A DNA stretch of 44,757 bases, taken from positions 1-44,757 of the forward strand of contig DLHG01000008.1 of NCBI GenBank assembly GCA_002483105.1, read 5' to 3'. The notes under the pieces are model-generated. The model searched no databases, was not told the DNA's origin, and saw only the letters and a program-made list of their open reading frames with translations. The position numbers were made by a program, and so were the translations under genes. Source of the DNA: Bacteroidetes bacterium UBA7674 (lineage in GTDB: Bacteria; Bacteroidota; Bacteroidia; Chitinophagales; Chitinophagaceae). Positions 1 to 7,038 of the stretch are shown here, piece by piece (positions within the stretch are counted from its first letter, which is position 1; each line of letters starts with the position of its first letter).

Positions 1-1
1 G

Positions 2-40
2 GGCGCGATGAATATGTACTTTGTGGAAGGGGAACTGTAG
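2..40 (+). CDS. C-terminal end of a truncated gene
   Basis: An open frame enters from the left edge and ends at TAG after 12 codons (GAMNMYFVEGEL). Nothing can be said about function. It is listed because a tail of an upstream gene is expected here and no other frame explains these bases. It could be chance. Confidence 0.3.
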   Translation, partial: GAMNMYFVEGEL

Positions 41-140
41 GGCGAAATACGTAAATACAAGCAATAAAAAAATAGTTATACCAGGCATATAATCTGTACC
101 TTACAGGCATGGTCGATCTGTCCATTTAATACATACTGCC

Positions 141-344
141 ATGAGCGAAACCATACAGGAGAACACCAAATATTTTCTGAAAGACGACCTGCATTACTTC
201 ATCGTAAGGAAGGACGAGTATGATAAAAGCATCACGCGGGTTTGTTTCTATAAAGGGAATATCTATGTAGCTAATGAGCGGCTAATGAACCGCACACTTG
301 AAAACCTGAGAGCAGAGTTTGAAAACCGGAAATCATCTACTTAA
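141..344 (+). CDS. Small hypothetical protein, 67 aa
   Basis: Starts with ATG and ends in TAA, is hydrophilic with alternating charged and aromatic residues, and has no signal peptide or membrane segment. The middle (YDKSITRVCFYKGNIYVAN) could form beta strands and the end (LENLRAEFENRK) a helix. I do not recognise a family. No convincing coding alternative exists on the other strand, and the codon choice looks ordinary for the window. Confidence 0.5.
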   Translation: MSETIQENTKYFLKDDLHYFIVRKDEYDKSITRVCFYKGNIYVANERLMNRTLENLRAEFENRKSST

Positions 345-408
345 TTTCCCTTCCTTGTTAAGCCGTGGTTAACCATATTTAAAGCCTCCGTTAACAATGC
401 CCTATTAG

Positions 409-440
409 TTGCTATATCACACATCAAACGATAACCTTTG
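409..440 (+). promoter_or_regulatory. Possible promoter for the 50-aa small gene
   Basis: TTG at 409-411 is followed after 21 nt by AACCTTTG (433-440), a 7/8 match to the Bacteroidota -7 box TAnnTTTG. It lies 27 nt before the ATG at 468. Confidence 0.35.
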
Positions 441-467
441 TGTTATAAAAGTTTGTAAAAAGTGATA

Positions 468-620
468 ATGAGCAGGATCATAACAGGAATACTACTGAAA
501 AGCTATATGGCAGTTGCCCGCCTGATGGGCAGCGTAGATAAAACGAGAAAACACAACAAAGCCAGATCGCGTCAAGCAATTCCCAAAGCTATCAGAAAAC
601 TAAAATTAAAAGAGGCTTAA
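468..620 (+). CDS. Small basic protein, 50 aa
   Basis: ATG to TAA frame of 50 residues. It starts with a short amphipathic or hydrophobic stretch (MSRIITGILLKSYMAVARLM) and then becomes strongly basic (KTRKHNKARSRQ, KAIRKLKLK). The ORF fits exactly between a plausible promoter and the convergent terC stop codon, leaving one base between them. It could be a small membrane-associated or nucleic-acid-binding protein. No family is recognised, and the call rests on position and composition only. Confidence 0.4.
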   Translation: MSRIITGILLKSYMAVARLMGSVDKTRKHNKARSRQAIPKAIRKLKLKEA

Positions 621-621
621 T

Positions 622-1425
622 TTATTCCTCTTTGAGGTTGCCCTCATCGTCGCTGTGCGGTTCATGCAACTCCACGGGCTTCTTAGTGCTTTTACGCAAA
701 CGCATATTCAGCATTTCCACACCAAAAGAGAAGGCCATAGCGAAGTACACATAGTTCTTCAGGTGCATTTCGTGCGCACGTTCTGAATCCCATCCTTCCA
801 CGATCAATACAAAGCCTACCATTACCAGGAACGATAACGCCAACATTTTGAGTGTAGGGTGCTTGTGTATGAATGAAGATATCTTTTCACTAAAGAAGAA
901 CATCACTATCATAGCGATAATTACCGCTGTGATCATTACAGGTAATATCTTACCTATGCCCGATGCTGTTATCACACTGTCAAAAGAGAATACAGTATCG
1001 ACAAGAATGATCTGGAATATTGCTTTGCCGAAGGTGCTGACCTTACTATTGACACTTGGCCCCGACTCTTCCTCTCCTTCCAGCTTGTGGTGTATCTCCA
1101 TCACGGTCTTGTAGATAAGGAATAGGCCTCCTGCCAACATCACCAGGCTGGCGATATCGAAACCTTTGCCTGCTATAGAAAAAACGGGCTTGCCTTTTTG
1201 TGTAAGCAACCATCCCAAAAGGAATAACAAGCCTGTACGTATGGCTATACCAGATACCATCCACCACCTGCGGGCCTTTAATTGCTGGTTCTTGGGCATA
1301 CGGCCCATGATGATAGAAACGAAGATGACATTATCGATGCCCAATATTACCTCAAGTGCCGTAAGTGTTAGAAGGCTAATAAGGGAGTCAACGGTAAACA
1401 GGTGATTCAGTACTTCTTCGTTCAT
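622..1425 (-). CDS. TerC-family integral membrane protein
   Basis: This 267-residue multi-pass membrane protein carries the TerC hallmarks: TALEVILGIDNVIFVSI near residues 22-38 (with E25 and the GIDN motif at 29-32) and a second acidic intramembrane motif VDTVFSFDSV in the middle. The family (TerC/Alx/YkoY type) is linked to export or handling of metal ions such as manganese. The C-terminus is a charged cytoplasmic tail (HSDDEGNLKEE). Its ATG overlaps the pyrD stop by one base (TAATG), so the two are probably translated together. Family assignment is firm; the substrate is not visible from sequence. Confidence 0.9.
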   Translation of the reverse strand: MNEEVLNHLFTVDSLISLLTLTALEVILGIDNVIFVSIIMGRMPKNQQLKARRWWMVSGIAIRTGLLFLLGWLLTQKGKPVFSIAGKGFDIASLVMLAGGLFLIYKTVMEIHHKLEGEEESGPSVNSKVSTFGKAIFQIILVDTVFSFDSVITASGIGKILPVMITAVIIAMIVMFFFSEKISSFIHKHPTLKMLALSFLVMVGFVLIVEGWDSERAHEMHLKNYVYFAMAFSFGVEMLNMRLRKSTKKPVELHEPHSDDEGNLKEE

Positions 1426-2459
1426 TATTTAGTGTTGTTTAAAAGTCCTTTACAGATATTGGAAGCAATTGCAGGTCCTTCGTAGATAAAGCCTGTATAT
1501 ACCTGCACCAGTGAGGCTCCGGCATTCAGTTTTTCTATGGCATCTTCTGCCGTAAATATACCACCTACGGCCATGATTGGTATTTTGCCATTACCTTTTT
1601 TGTGAAGGTAACTGATCACCTCCGTCGCGCGTTTGCGCACGGGCTTTCCGCTAAGGCCACCTGCACCTATTGCTTCTACCTCGTGTTGCGGCGTTATAAG
1701 GCTGCTCCTGTCGATGGTAGTATTTGTGGCAACGATGCCGCTGATGCCCGTTTCATTTACTATTGCAACGATGTCATCCAGTTGCTCGTTGGTGAGGTCG
1801 GGGGCTATTTTTAATAACAGTGGTTTGGGATTGCCCCATTGTACGTTCAGCTCCTGCAGCCTGTTGAGGATGCGCATGAGTGGTTCCTTATCCTGCAACT
1901 CCCGAAGACCGGGGGTGTTGGGGCTGCTGACATTCACTACGAAGTAATCGGAAACCTCGTAGAGGTCTTTGAGGCATATCTCGTAGTCGCTGAGGGCGTT
2001 CTCGTTGGGGGTGTCTTTATTCTTTCCAATGTTGCCACCGATGATGATGCGTTCTTTGCGGTGCTTCAACCTTTCAGCAGCAGCAGATGCGCCACCATTG
2101 TTGAAGCCCATACGATTGATGAGTGCCTTGTCGGCAGGGAGACGGAACAGGCGTGGTTGTGGGTTGCCGGGTTGCGGACGAGGGGTAACAGTACCTATCT
2201 CAATAAAACCGAAGCCCAGCGTAGCCAATGCGTCCGTAAAGCGGGCATCCTTGTCGAAGCCGGCGGCAAGGCCAACGGGATTGGGGAAGGTAATACCGCA
2301 GAAGGTTGTTTCTAAAGACGGGTGTTTTACTGTGAACAGGCTTCTCACAATGCCTCTGACCGGTGCAATAGAATAGGCTGTTCTCAACCATCCCATCACC
2401 ATATAATGCACTTTTTCAGGTTCTATCTTGAAAAGGAGCTTTAGTATTAAGTTGTACAT
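1425..2459 (-). CDS. pyrD: Dihydroorotate dehydrogenase (quinone), class 2
   Basis: Oxidises dihydroorotate to orotate with FMN, passing electrons to membrane quinone (pyrimidine synthesis). The 344-residue protein begins with a membrane-associating helical segment (MYNLILKLLFKIEPEKVHYM), as in class 2 enzymes. NVSSPNTPGLRELQ holds the class 2 catalytic serine (S179, aligned by motif to E. coli S175). PVGLAAGFDKD and the late GGI/GA phosphate-site motifs also fit. The frame stays open 219 bases further upstream, but I chose the internal ATG because it gives the usual family length and because a perfect -7 box lies just before it. First gene of a two-gene operon with terC. Confidence 0.95.
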   Translation of the reverse strand: MYNLILKLLFKIEPEKVHYMVMGWLRTAYSIAPVRGIVRSLFTVKHPSLETTFCGITFPNPVGLAAGFDKDARFTDALATLGFGFIEIGTVTPRPQPGNPQPRLFRLPADKALINRMGFNNGGASAAAERLKHRKERIIIGGNIGKNKDTPNENALSDYEICLKDLYEVSDYFVVNVSSPNTPGLRELQDKEPLMRILNRLQELNVQWGNPKPLLLKIAPDLTNEQLDDIVAIVNETGISGIVATNTTIDRSSLITPQHEVEAIGAGGLSGKPVRKRATEVISYLHKKGNGKIPIMAVGGIFTAEDAIEKLNAGASLVQVYTGFIYEGPAIASNICKGLLNNTK

Positions 2460-2466
2460 CAAGGGG

Positions 2467-2474
2467 CAAAGATA
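2467..2474 (-). promoter_or_regulatory. pyrD promoter -7 box
   Basis: Reads TATCTTTG on the minus strand, a perfect TAnnTTTG. Its last base is 8 nt from the chosen pyrD ATG, so the transcript would have almost no leader. The -33 side (TTTA around 2493-2496) is weak. Confidence 0.5.
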
Positions 2475-2571
2475 TTGCTTTATTTCATTGTCTAAAGTAT
2501 CACTACCCCTCTGCTTTTTAACAAAATCTGCCGATTTGCTAAAACTGCTTTGCCTTATCTTTATCAGGAAT

Positions 2572-3279
2572 ATGCGGTTTGTTGTTGTATTAAGCTTTCT
2601 TTTTACCTGTTTTCTATCAAAAACCTTTGCCCAGGCAATAAAGGGAGAGGTAGTAGATGTAAATACGGGGCTACCCATAGAAAATGTAAGTGTTCAGAAT
2701 ATTCACGACAAGAACGGGATGCTCAGCGGCGCCGACGGGCATTTCTTTATCACCGGCAACCGGGAGGAACTGATAGAGTTCCGGAAGCTGGGTTATAAGA
2801 TCGTCCGTATACGGGTGCCGGGGCAAATTCCTCCTTATTTCAAAATAGCGATGACAAAGGGCGATATAGAATTGCCTGAATTTGAATTATACGGTCATGG
2901 CCGCTCTAAAGATTATAAAACAGACAGTGCCAAATACGGAGAGATGTATAAACACGTCCTCAGCTTCCCTAAGATGTCAACAGTTGATATGTTGCGTAGT
3001 CCATTTAGCGCACTGAGTAAAAGCAACAGGCAAAAGTGGGCTTTCCAGGAAAACTATAATAAGTTTCAGCAGGAAAAATATATTGACTACGCCTTTACCG
3101 ACCAACTGATCACTAGTATTACCGGGCTTACGGGAGACTCGCTCATCAAGTATAAGATACGCTACCGCCCCAGCTACGAGCAGGTACGCAATATGACCGA
3201 GTATAATTTCCTTTTGTACATCAGGGCCTCAGCAGATCGGTTCAGAAAGACCTTCTCTTACAGGCGGAACTCGGGGTAG
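2572..3279 (+). CDS. Secreted CarboxypepD_reg-like domain protein
   Basis: A 235-residue protein with a signal peptide (MRFVVVLSFLFTCFLSKTFAQ) followed at once by a carboxypeptidase-regulatory-like beta-sandwich: IKGEVVDVNTGLPIENVSV, then GADGHFFI and FRKLGYKIVRI. This module is common in Bacteroidota exported and TonB-linked proteins, where it works as a small surface or periplasmic binding domain. The remaining 150 residues are charged and not recognised. The ATG chosen follows AGGAAT; the frame is open further upstream, but that part has no signal-peptide character. TATCTTTA at 2556-2563 may be the -7 box. Confidence 0.8.
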   Translation: MRFVVVLSFLFTCFLSKTFAQAIKGEVVDVNTGLPIENVSVQNIHDKNGMLSGADGHFFITGNREELIEFRKLGYKIVRIRVPGQIPPYFKIAMTKGDIELPEFELYGHGRSKDYKTDSAKYGEMYKHVLSFPKMSTVDMLRSPFSALSKSNRQKWAFQENYNKFQQEKYIDYAFTDQLITSITGLTGDSLIKYKIRYRPSYEQVRNMTEYNFLLYIRASADRFRKTFSYRRNSG

Positions 3280-3283
3280 ATAC

Positions 3284-3390
3284 TTGATACTGGATACTGG
3301 ATACTCGATGCCAGACACTGGATACTTGCTGCTTGTGCTTGATAAGGAACATCGAGAAACGAGTATCGATAAACGAGCATCCCAAAATGC
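3284..3390. repeat. Degenerate GATACTGGATACTCGATG-type intergenic repeat
   Basis: About 100 bp made of short variants of GATACTGGATACTCGATG and CGAGAAACGAGTATCGATAAACGAG. It lies between two convergent genes. Related stretches occur at 24700-24740 and 25636-25692, each time outside coding sequence. Confidence 0.7.
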
Positions 3391-3394
3391 AATG

Positions 3395-3416
3395 AGGCCG
3401 GCTTACGGGCCGGCCT
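3395..3416. terminator. Hairpin terminator between convergent genes
   Basis: AGGCCGGC (3395-3402) pairs perfectly with GCCGGCCT (3409-3416) around a 6-nt loop. GTTTATT follows on the plus strand and CATTGCATTTTG on the minus strand, so it can serve both neighbours. Confidence 0.7.
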
Positions 3417-3441
3417 GTTTATTGTAAAGAAAAGAGAGAGA

Positions 3442-3996
3442 CTATTGTTGAGTCGCAGTATAAACAACGTTCGTATTATACGTACCGGCAGGGTAAGTAA
3501 AACCCGGAGTAGCCATGTACTGTATAGAGAACAGTTGGTTAGAACCATACGCACCGTTGTTGATCAGGTTCTGTGCAGTATTCGTTAACGTAGCGAAAGA
3601 TGAAGTAGAGAACGGAGTAGCAACTGTACCACCTGTAGAGTTGGCAGTAACCATCAGTTTCAAAACACCTGATACAGGCATGGTAGTACCTGTAGTATAA
3701 GTACCGGAATAAGTGAAGTTCGCAGCATTCGAATTAACAGTTACACCGAAAGGCAAATTCGACTGTACCATTAACTGCTGTGCAGTGGAGGTTACACCAT
3801 TCGCATAATCAGAAACTGTAGAGAAAGGCAGAGTAACCGCACCACCGGTGGATGTACCAGATCCTGTAAAGGTAAGTGCGATAGCGTTAGACAGAACCAG
3901 GCTCGCTGATTGTGTGGCCGTAGCTGTCGCAAGTTGCGCATTTGCTGCAGTGCTTAATCCAATAAAGCCAACTGCAATTAGTATTGCTTTTTTCAT
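3442..3996 (-). CDS. Small secreted beta-rich protein, paralog A
   Basis: 184 residues: a signal peptide (MKKAILIAVGFIGLSTAANAQ) and a mature part rich in Thr, Ser, Ala, Gly and Asn, with almost no charged residues and no cysteine. The end, FTYPAGTYNTNVVYTATQQ, resembles the last strands of surface beta-sandwich proteins (WxL, DUF4402 or spore-coat-U-like), but I cannot assign a family with confidence. The mature part is about 90% identical to the protein at 43666-44220, with the same total length; a third copy begins at the right edge. Low charge and repeated copies suggest a structural surface or secreted protein (inference). It has its own promoter and terminator. Confidence 0.8.
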   Translation of the reverse strand: MKKAILIAVGFIGLSTAANAQLATATATQSASLVLSNAIALTFTGSGTSTGGAVTLPFSTVSDYANGVTSTAQQLMVQSNLPFGVTVNSNAANFTYSGTYTTGTTMPVSGVLKLMVTANSTGGTVATPFSTSSFATLTNTAQNLINNGAYGSNQLFSIQYMATPGFTYPAGTYNTNVVYTATQQ

Positions 3997-4036
3997 ACTG
4001 TTTTGTTTTTGTTTAATTGTTGTTTGTTTGTTATCA

Positions 4037-4068
4037 CAAAGATGTATCGGGAATTGTGCTAATGCAAA
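4037..4068 (-). promoter_or_regulatory. Promoter of paralog A
   Basis: On the minus strand TTTG (4065-4068), a 20-nt spacer, then CATCTTTG (4037-4044), 7/8 to TAnnTTTG. The same CATCTTTGTG box with a 20-nt spacer precedes paralog B. Confidence 0.65.
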
Positions 4069-4123
4069 CCTTTTAACACGCTTTAACTCAAGATTTGGTT
4101 AACCTTAACAATCCTTTAGGCAT

Positions 4124-4155
4124 TGTTAATGAGGCACTTACAGATGTTAATGAGG
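4124..4155. repeat. Two direct repeats TGTTAATGAGG, 21 bp apart
   Basis: Exact 11-bp copies at 4124-4134 and 4145-4155, two helical turns apart, some 55 bp upstream of the paralog A -33 box. The spacing suits a regulator binding site, but this is inference. Confidence 0.4.
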
Positions 4156-4234
4156 TATGTAGAATGCAGTAAAATCAGTATGATAGATGAGCTTATAGCA
4201 GTTTCATTATCAGCTCTTCCTTATTCTTAAGTAG

Positions 4235-4999
4235 CTACTTTGGCTCAAATATCTGCTTGAGCATTTTAAAGAGTTCGGGATGTTCGTCCTCCATACGTTC
4301 GGGCTGCTTGAAGAAATATTCGGCTACAACTGCGAAAAACTCAGCCTTATTGGTTGAGCCATACGGGTCTATATCCGACTTCCCTGCCCTGATGTGTTGT
4401 ATTTCCTCATGAATGAGTTGCAACCACGGCAATGTGTACTTGTATGTCATCAATACTTCCGGCAGTCCGTCGGTATCACCATCCATTTTATCTATCAGGT
4501 GAACAAATTCGTGAATGGCAGTATTGGATCTGTCGGTCTCATTAAAAAAGCCATCCCTTAATTCCCGACGTGAGAGGATCATCATGTGCTGCATACTGCC
4601 TTCCCCTACCATACCGAGCACATTGCGATCGTGGCCGGATTGTTGAAACTCTTTGCTGAATGAATCGGGATACAGTAAGACCTCGTTGATATTTCCGTAT
4701 TCCCAGCCTTTGAATGCGAATACCGGTATGATAGCAGCCGCAGCTACAAAAACCATGTCTATGTCCTCTACCTTTGTTTTTACCCCTGTGATCTTCACTT
4801 TTGCTAAAAAGTTGCGCACAGCTTCTTCAAACCTAAGCTTCTCACCTGGTGTCAGTTCCTGGTAATACGCGACTTCTTCCTGCAATATCTTACGCTGTGC
4901 TTCAAGACCCGGTTGCGATAACGGAGCTTTCTTTTTAAAGGTGTAATAGAGAATAGCACCTACTAAAAATATGGAACAGAGGACGATGATCTCTTGCAT
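4235..4999 (-). CDS. MtfA-like zinc metallopeptidase (M90), membrane anchored
   Basis: 254 residues. One membrane helix (residues 3-20, IIVLCSIFLVGAILYYT) is followed by a soluble peptidase domain. The zinc motif HEFVH at H163-E164-H167 sits in NTAIHEFVHLIDKMDGDTDG, the signature of the MtfA/DUF980 family; E. coli MtfA is an aminopeptidase that controls the Mlc regulator. The membrane anchor is common in Bacteroidota versions, and its substrate is unknown. The gene follows the ArsC-like gene by 18 bases and is probably cotranscribed with it. Confidence 0.88.
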   Translation of the reverse strand: MQEIIVLCSIFLVGAILYYTFKKKAPLSQPGLEAQRKILQEEVAYYQELTPGEKLRFEEAVRNFLAKVKITGVKTKVEDIDMVFVAAAAIIPVFAFKGWEYGNINEVLLYPDSFSKEFQQSGHDRNVLGMVGEGSMQHMMILSRRELRDGFFNETDRSNTAIHEFVHLIDKMDGDTDGLPEVLMTYKYTLPWLQLIHEEIQHIRAGKSDIDPYGSTNKAEFFAVVAEYFFKQPERMEDEHPELFKMLKQIFEPK

Positions 5000-5017
5000 G
5001 AAAGCTGATTGATGATG

Positions 5018-5365
5018 CTATACTAATTTACTCAACTCCTTTTCATCCCAACCCAGGAAGAATTGACCATTCCCAAAGTCCCATACGGGTCGCTTGATGA
5101 TAGAGTTGTGTGTCATCATCAGCTTTATAGCCTTGGTTTTATCAGAGATCGCAGCCTTATCAGTATCCGGAAGTTCTTTGAATGTAGTGCTTCTGAGGTT
5201 GACTACCTTATCCAACGGCAAGTGTTTTAACCAATTCTCAATAGTAGCCTTATCTATTCCTGATTCTTTGTAATCGTGGAAATGGTATTTTACCTTCTTT
5301 GCATCCAGCCACTTCATGGCTTTTTGCATGGTGTCACAGTTCTTTATTCCGTAGATGGTGAGCAT
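5018..5365 (-). CDS. ArsC/Spx-family protein (YffB-like)
   Basis: 115 residues with the thioredoxin-like ArsC fold. IYGIKNCDTMQKAMKWL carries a single cysteine (C10) in the position of the ArsC/Spx active site. WDFGNGQFFLGWDEKEL near the C-terminus matches the YffB group. Members are thiol-dependent reductases or regulators; true arsenate reduction is unproven for this branch. Upstream gene of a likely pair with the MtfA-like peptidase. Confidence 0.85.
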   Translation of the reverse strand: MLTIYGIKNCDTMQKAMKWLDAKKVKYHFHDYKESGIDKATIENWLKHLPLDKVVNLRSTTFKELPDTDKAAISDKTKAIKLMMTHNSIIKRPVWDFGNGQFFLGWDEKELSKLV

Positions 5366-5414
5366 GGGCGTGAAATTAAGGCATGTATGGCAATAACTAC
5401 AAAATCACTAACCT

Positions 5415-5447
5415 CTTGCAAGGAAATCAACTATAATATTATCTTTA
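5415..5447 (+). promoter_or_regulatory. Promoter of the glycosyltransferase gene
   Basis: CTTG (5415-5418), 21 nt, then TATCTTTA (5440-5447), 7/8 to the -7 consensus. The start codon is 22 nt further on. Confidence 0.45.
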
Positions 5448-5469
5448 TTGAAACTTCATTCATTAGAAA

Positions 5470-6939
5470 ATGCCCTTACGTAACTGGCTCGGACTGCTGA
5501 TCATATGTGCCATGATATCTGTCCCTATCTTCGCTCACCTGGAGGATTTCCCGATCATGATATATGACGAGGGACGACTGGCCAACCATGCAATCGAGAT
5601 GTATGAGAGCGGCAACCCCTTGGTCATCAGCTATGACTATCAGCCCGAGATGTGGAGCACCAAACCACCACTGTTGATATGGATGCAGACACTTTCCTTA
5701 AAACTGTTCGGCATACGTGACCTGAGCTTCAGGCTGCCGACAGCCATCGCTGCAGTACTTACCTGCATATTCATCTACCATTTTTGCCGGCGCAAGCTAA
5801 AGGCTCCCTGGCTCGGCATTATTGCAGTGTTGATACTGATCAGTACACCCGGATATGTAAGAATACACGGCACCCGTACAGGAGATTATGATGTGATGCT
5901 GGTCCTCTTCACAACAATATCATTACTCTCCTTTTATACTTTTATTCATACGGACGTAAAAAGATACTTTTGGTTAAGTATTTCGGCACTGATACTCGGA
6001 TGCCTTACGAAAGGTGTCGCGGGGATGTTGTTTCTTCCGGCGATGCTTCTTTATAGCATATACCAACGGAAGCTTGGGGCTATGCTCAGGAGTAAAGAGC
6101 TTTATCTTGGAATTCTTGCCTTTATAATATTTGTACCCGGATACTATCTGTTGAGAGAAGTTTACAACCCCGGGTATATATCTGCAGTACTGGAGAATGA
6201 CATAAGCGGCAGATACCAGGAAGTTAAGGATAACAATACCGGACCATTCAGTGCCTATTTCAGCAATCTTTACGTTTACGCATTCAAGCCGTTCATGATA
6301 TTCCTTGCATTGGGGATCATAGCTCTTTTCTTACCAAAGGCCAGAACGTTCAGGAGTATCTCTATATACTTGTTATTATGTTCTCTTACTCAAGTGCTCA
6401 TTATCAGTGGCGCTGCTACCAAACACAGCTGGTATGCTATGCCTGTACTACCACTGCTGGCTATAGTATCGGCAATGCCCGTATATATGATATGTGAACA
6501 GTTGTATGAACAAGGATTACCAAAGCAATATCTGCGCTATAATTTTCTCCCATACATATTCGTAGCACTTGTACTGTGGAAACCATTTGTTGACAGTGTC
6601 AATTACGCACTTGAAACAAAAGGTGACCAAGGCTGGATGGAGGGTGCCCAGGACATGAGCCGGGTATTCCAGAAAATGCTTAGGGAAGGATATGTGTATG
6701 ATCATAGGATGAAGGCCATCTTTGCAGATACCCAAACTCCGGTAAAATGGTATATGAAGGCGGCAAGATTAAAAAAACTACCTCTGACACAACTGAAAGA
6801 CACGAGTGAACTATTAAAAGATGACCTATTGATCCTCTATGAGGACAGTGTGCGCAATGACATAGAACGTCATTTCGAAACACATATAGTAGACCAACAT
6901 GGCAGAGCGACTATCTACCAGATACATGGGAGGAAATAA
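5470..6939 (+). CDS. ArnT/PMT-type membrane glycosyltransferase (GT39/GT83-like)
   Basis: 489 residues with about a dozen membrane helices. The first periplasmic loop carries the acidic motif MIYDEGRLANHAIEMYESG, equivalent to the catalytic DE motif of lipid-linked sugar transferases. GTRTGDYDVMLVLF is the second conserved segment of the family. Such enzymes move a sugar from an undecaprenyl-phosphate carrier to lipid A, glycans or proteins on the outer face of the inner membrane. The soluble C-terminal part (from about residue 390) is short. The acceptor cannot be read from sequence. The gene stands alone and ends at a bidirectional terminator. Confidence 0.85.
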   Translation: MPLRNWLGLLIICAMISVPIFAHLEDFPIMIYDEGRLANHAIEMYESGNPLVISYDYQPEMWSTKPPLLIWMQTLSLKLFGIRDLSFRLPTAIAAVLTCIFIYHFCRRKLKAPWLGIIAVLILISTPGYVRIHGTRTGDYDVMLVLFTTISLLSFYTFIHTDVKRYFWLSISALILGCLTKGVAGMLFLPAMLLYSIYQRKLGAMLRSKELYLGILAFIIFVPGYYLLREVYNPGYISAVLENDISGRYQEVKDNNTGPFSAYFSNLYVYAFKPFMIFLALGIIALFLPKARTFRSISIYLLLCSLTQVLIISGAATKHSWYAMPVLPLLAIVSAMPVYMICEQLYEQGLPKQYLRYNFLPYIFVALVLWKPFVDSVNYALETKGDQGWMEGAQDMSRVFQKMLREGYVYDHRMKAIFADTQTPVKWYMKAARLKKLPLTQLKDTSELLKDDLLILYEDSVRNDIERHFETHIVDQHGRATIYQIHGRK

Positions 6940-6987
6940 CTTATCGGGATAGTTTTCTACATTACTATAAAAACTAAGCAGATAAAA

Positions 6988-7021
6988 AAAGGGTTTCAAA
7001 CTTTATTGTTTGAAACCCTTT
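6988..7021. terminator. Bidirectional terminator
   Basis: GGGTTTCAAA (6991-7000) pairs with TTTGAAACCC (7009-7018) around CTTTATTG. A run of A precedes and T follows, so it serves both the glycosyltransferase gene and the minus-strand gene that ends at 7039. Confidence 0.85.
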
Positions 7022-7038
7022 CTATTCTATCTTAACTA

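Noticed and set aside
3284..3390. CRISPR-like array
   Set aside because: The units are shorter than 20 bp, vary, and have no regular spacers; no cas genes are present in the window.
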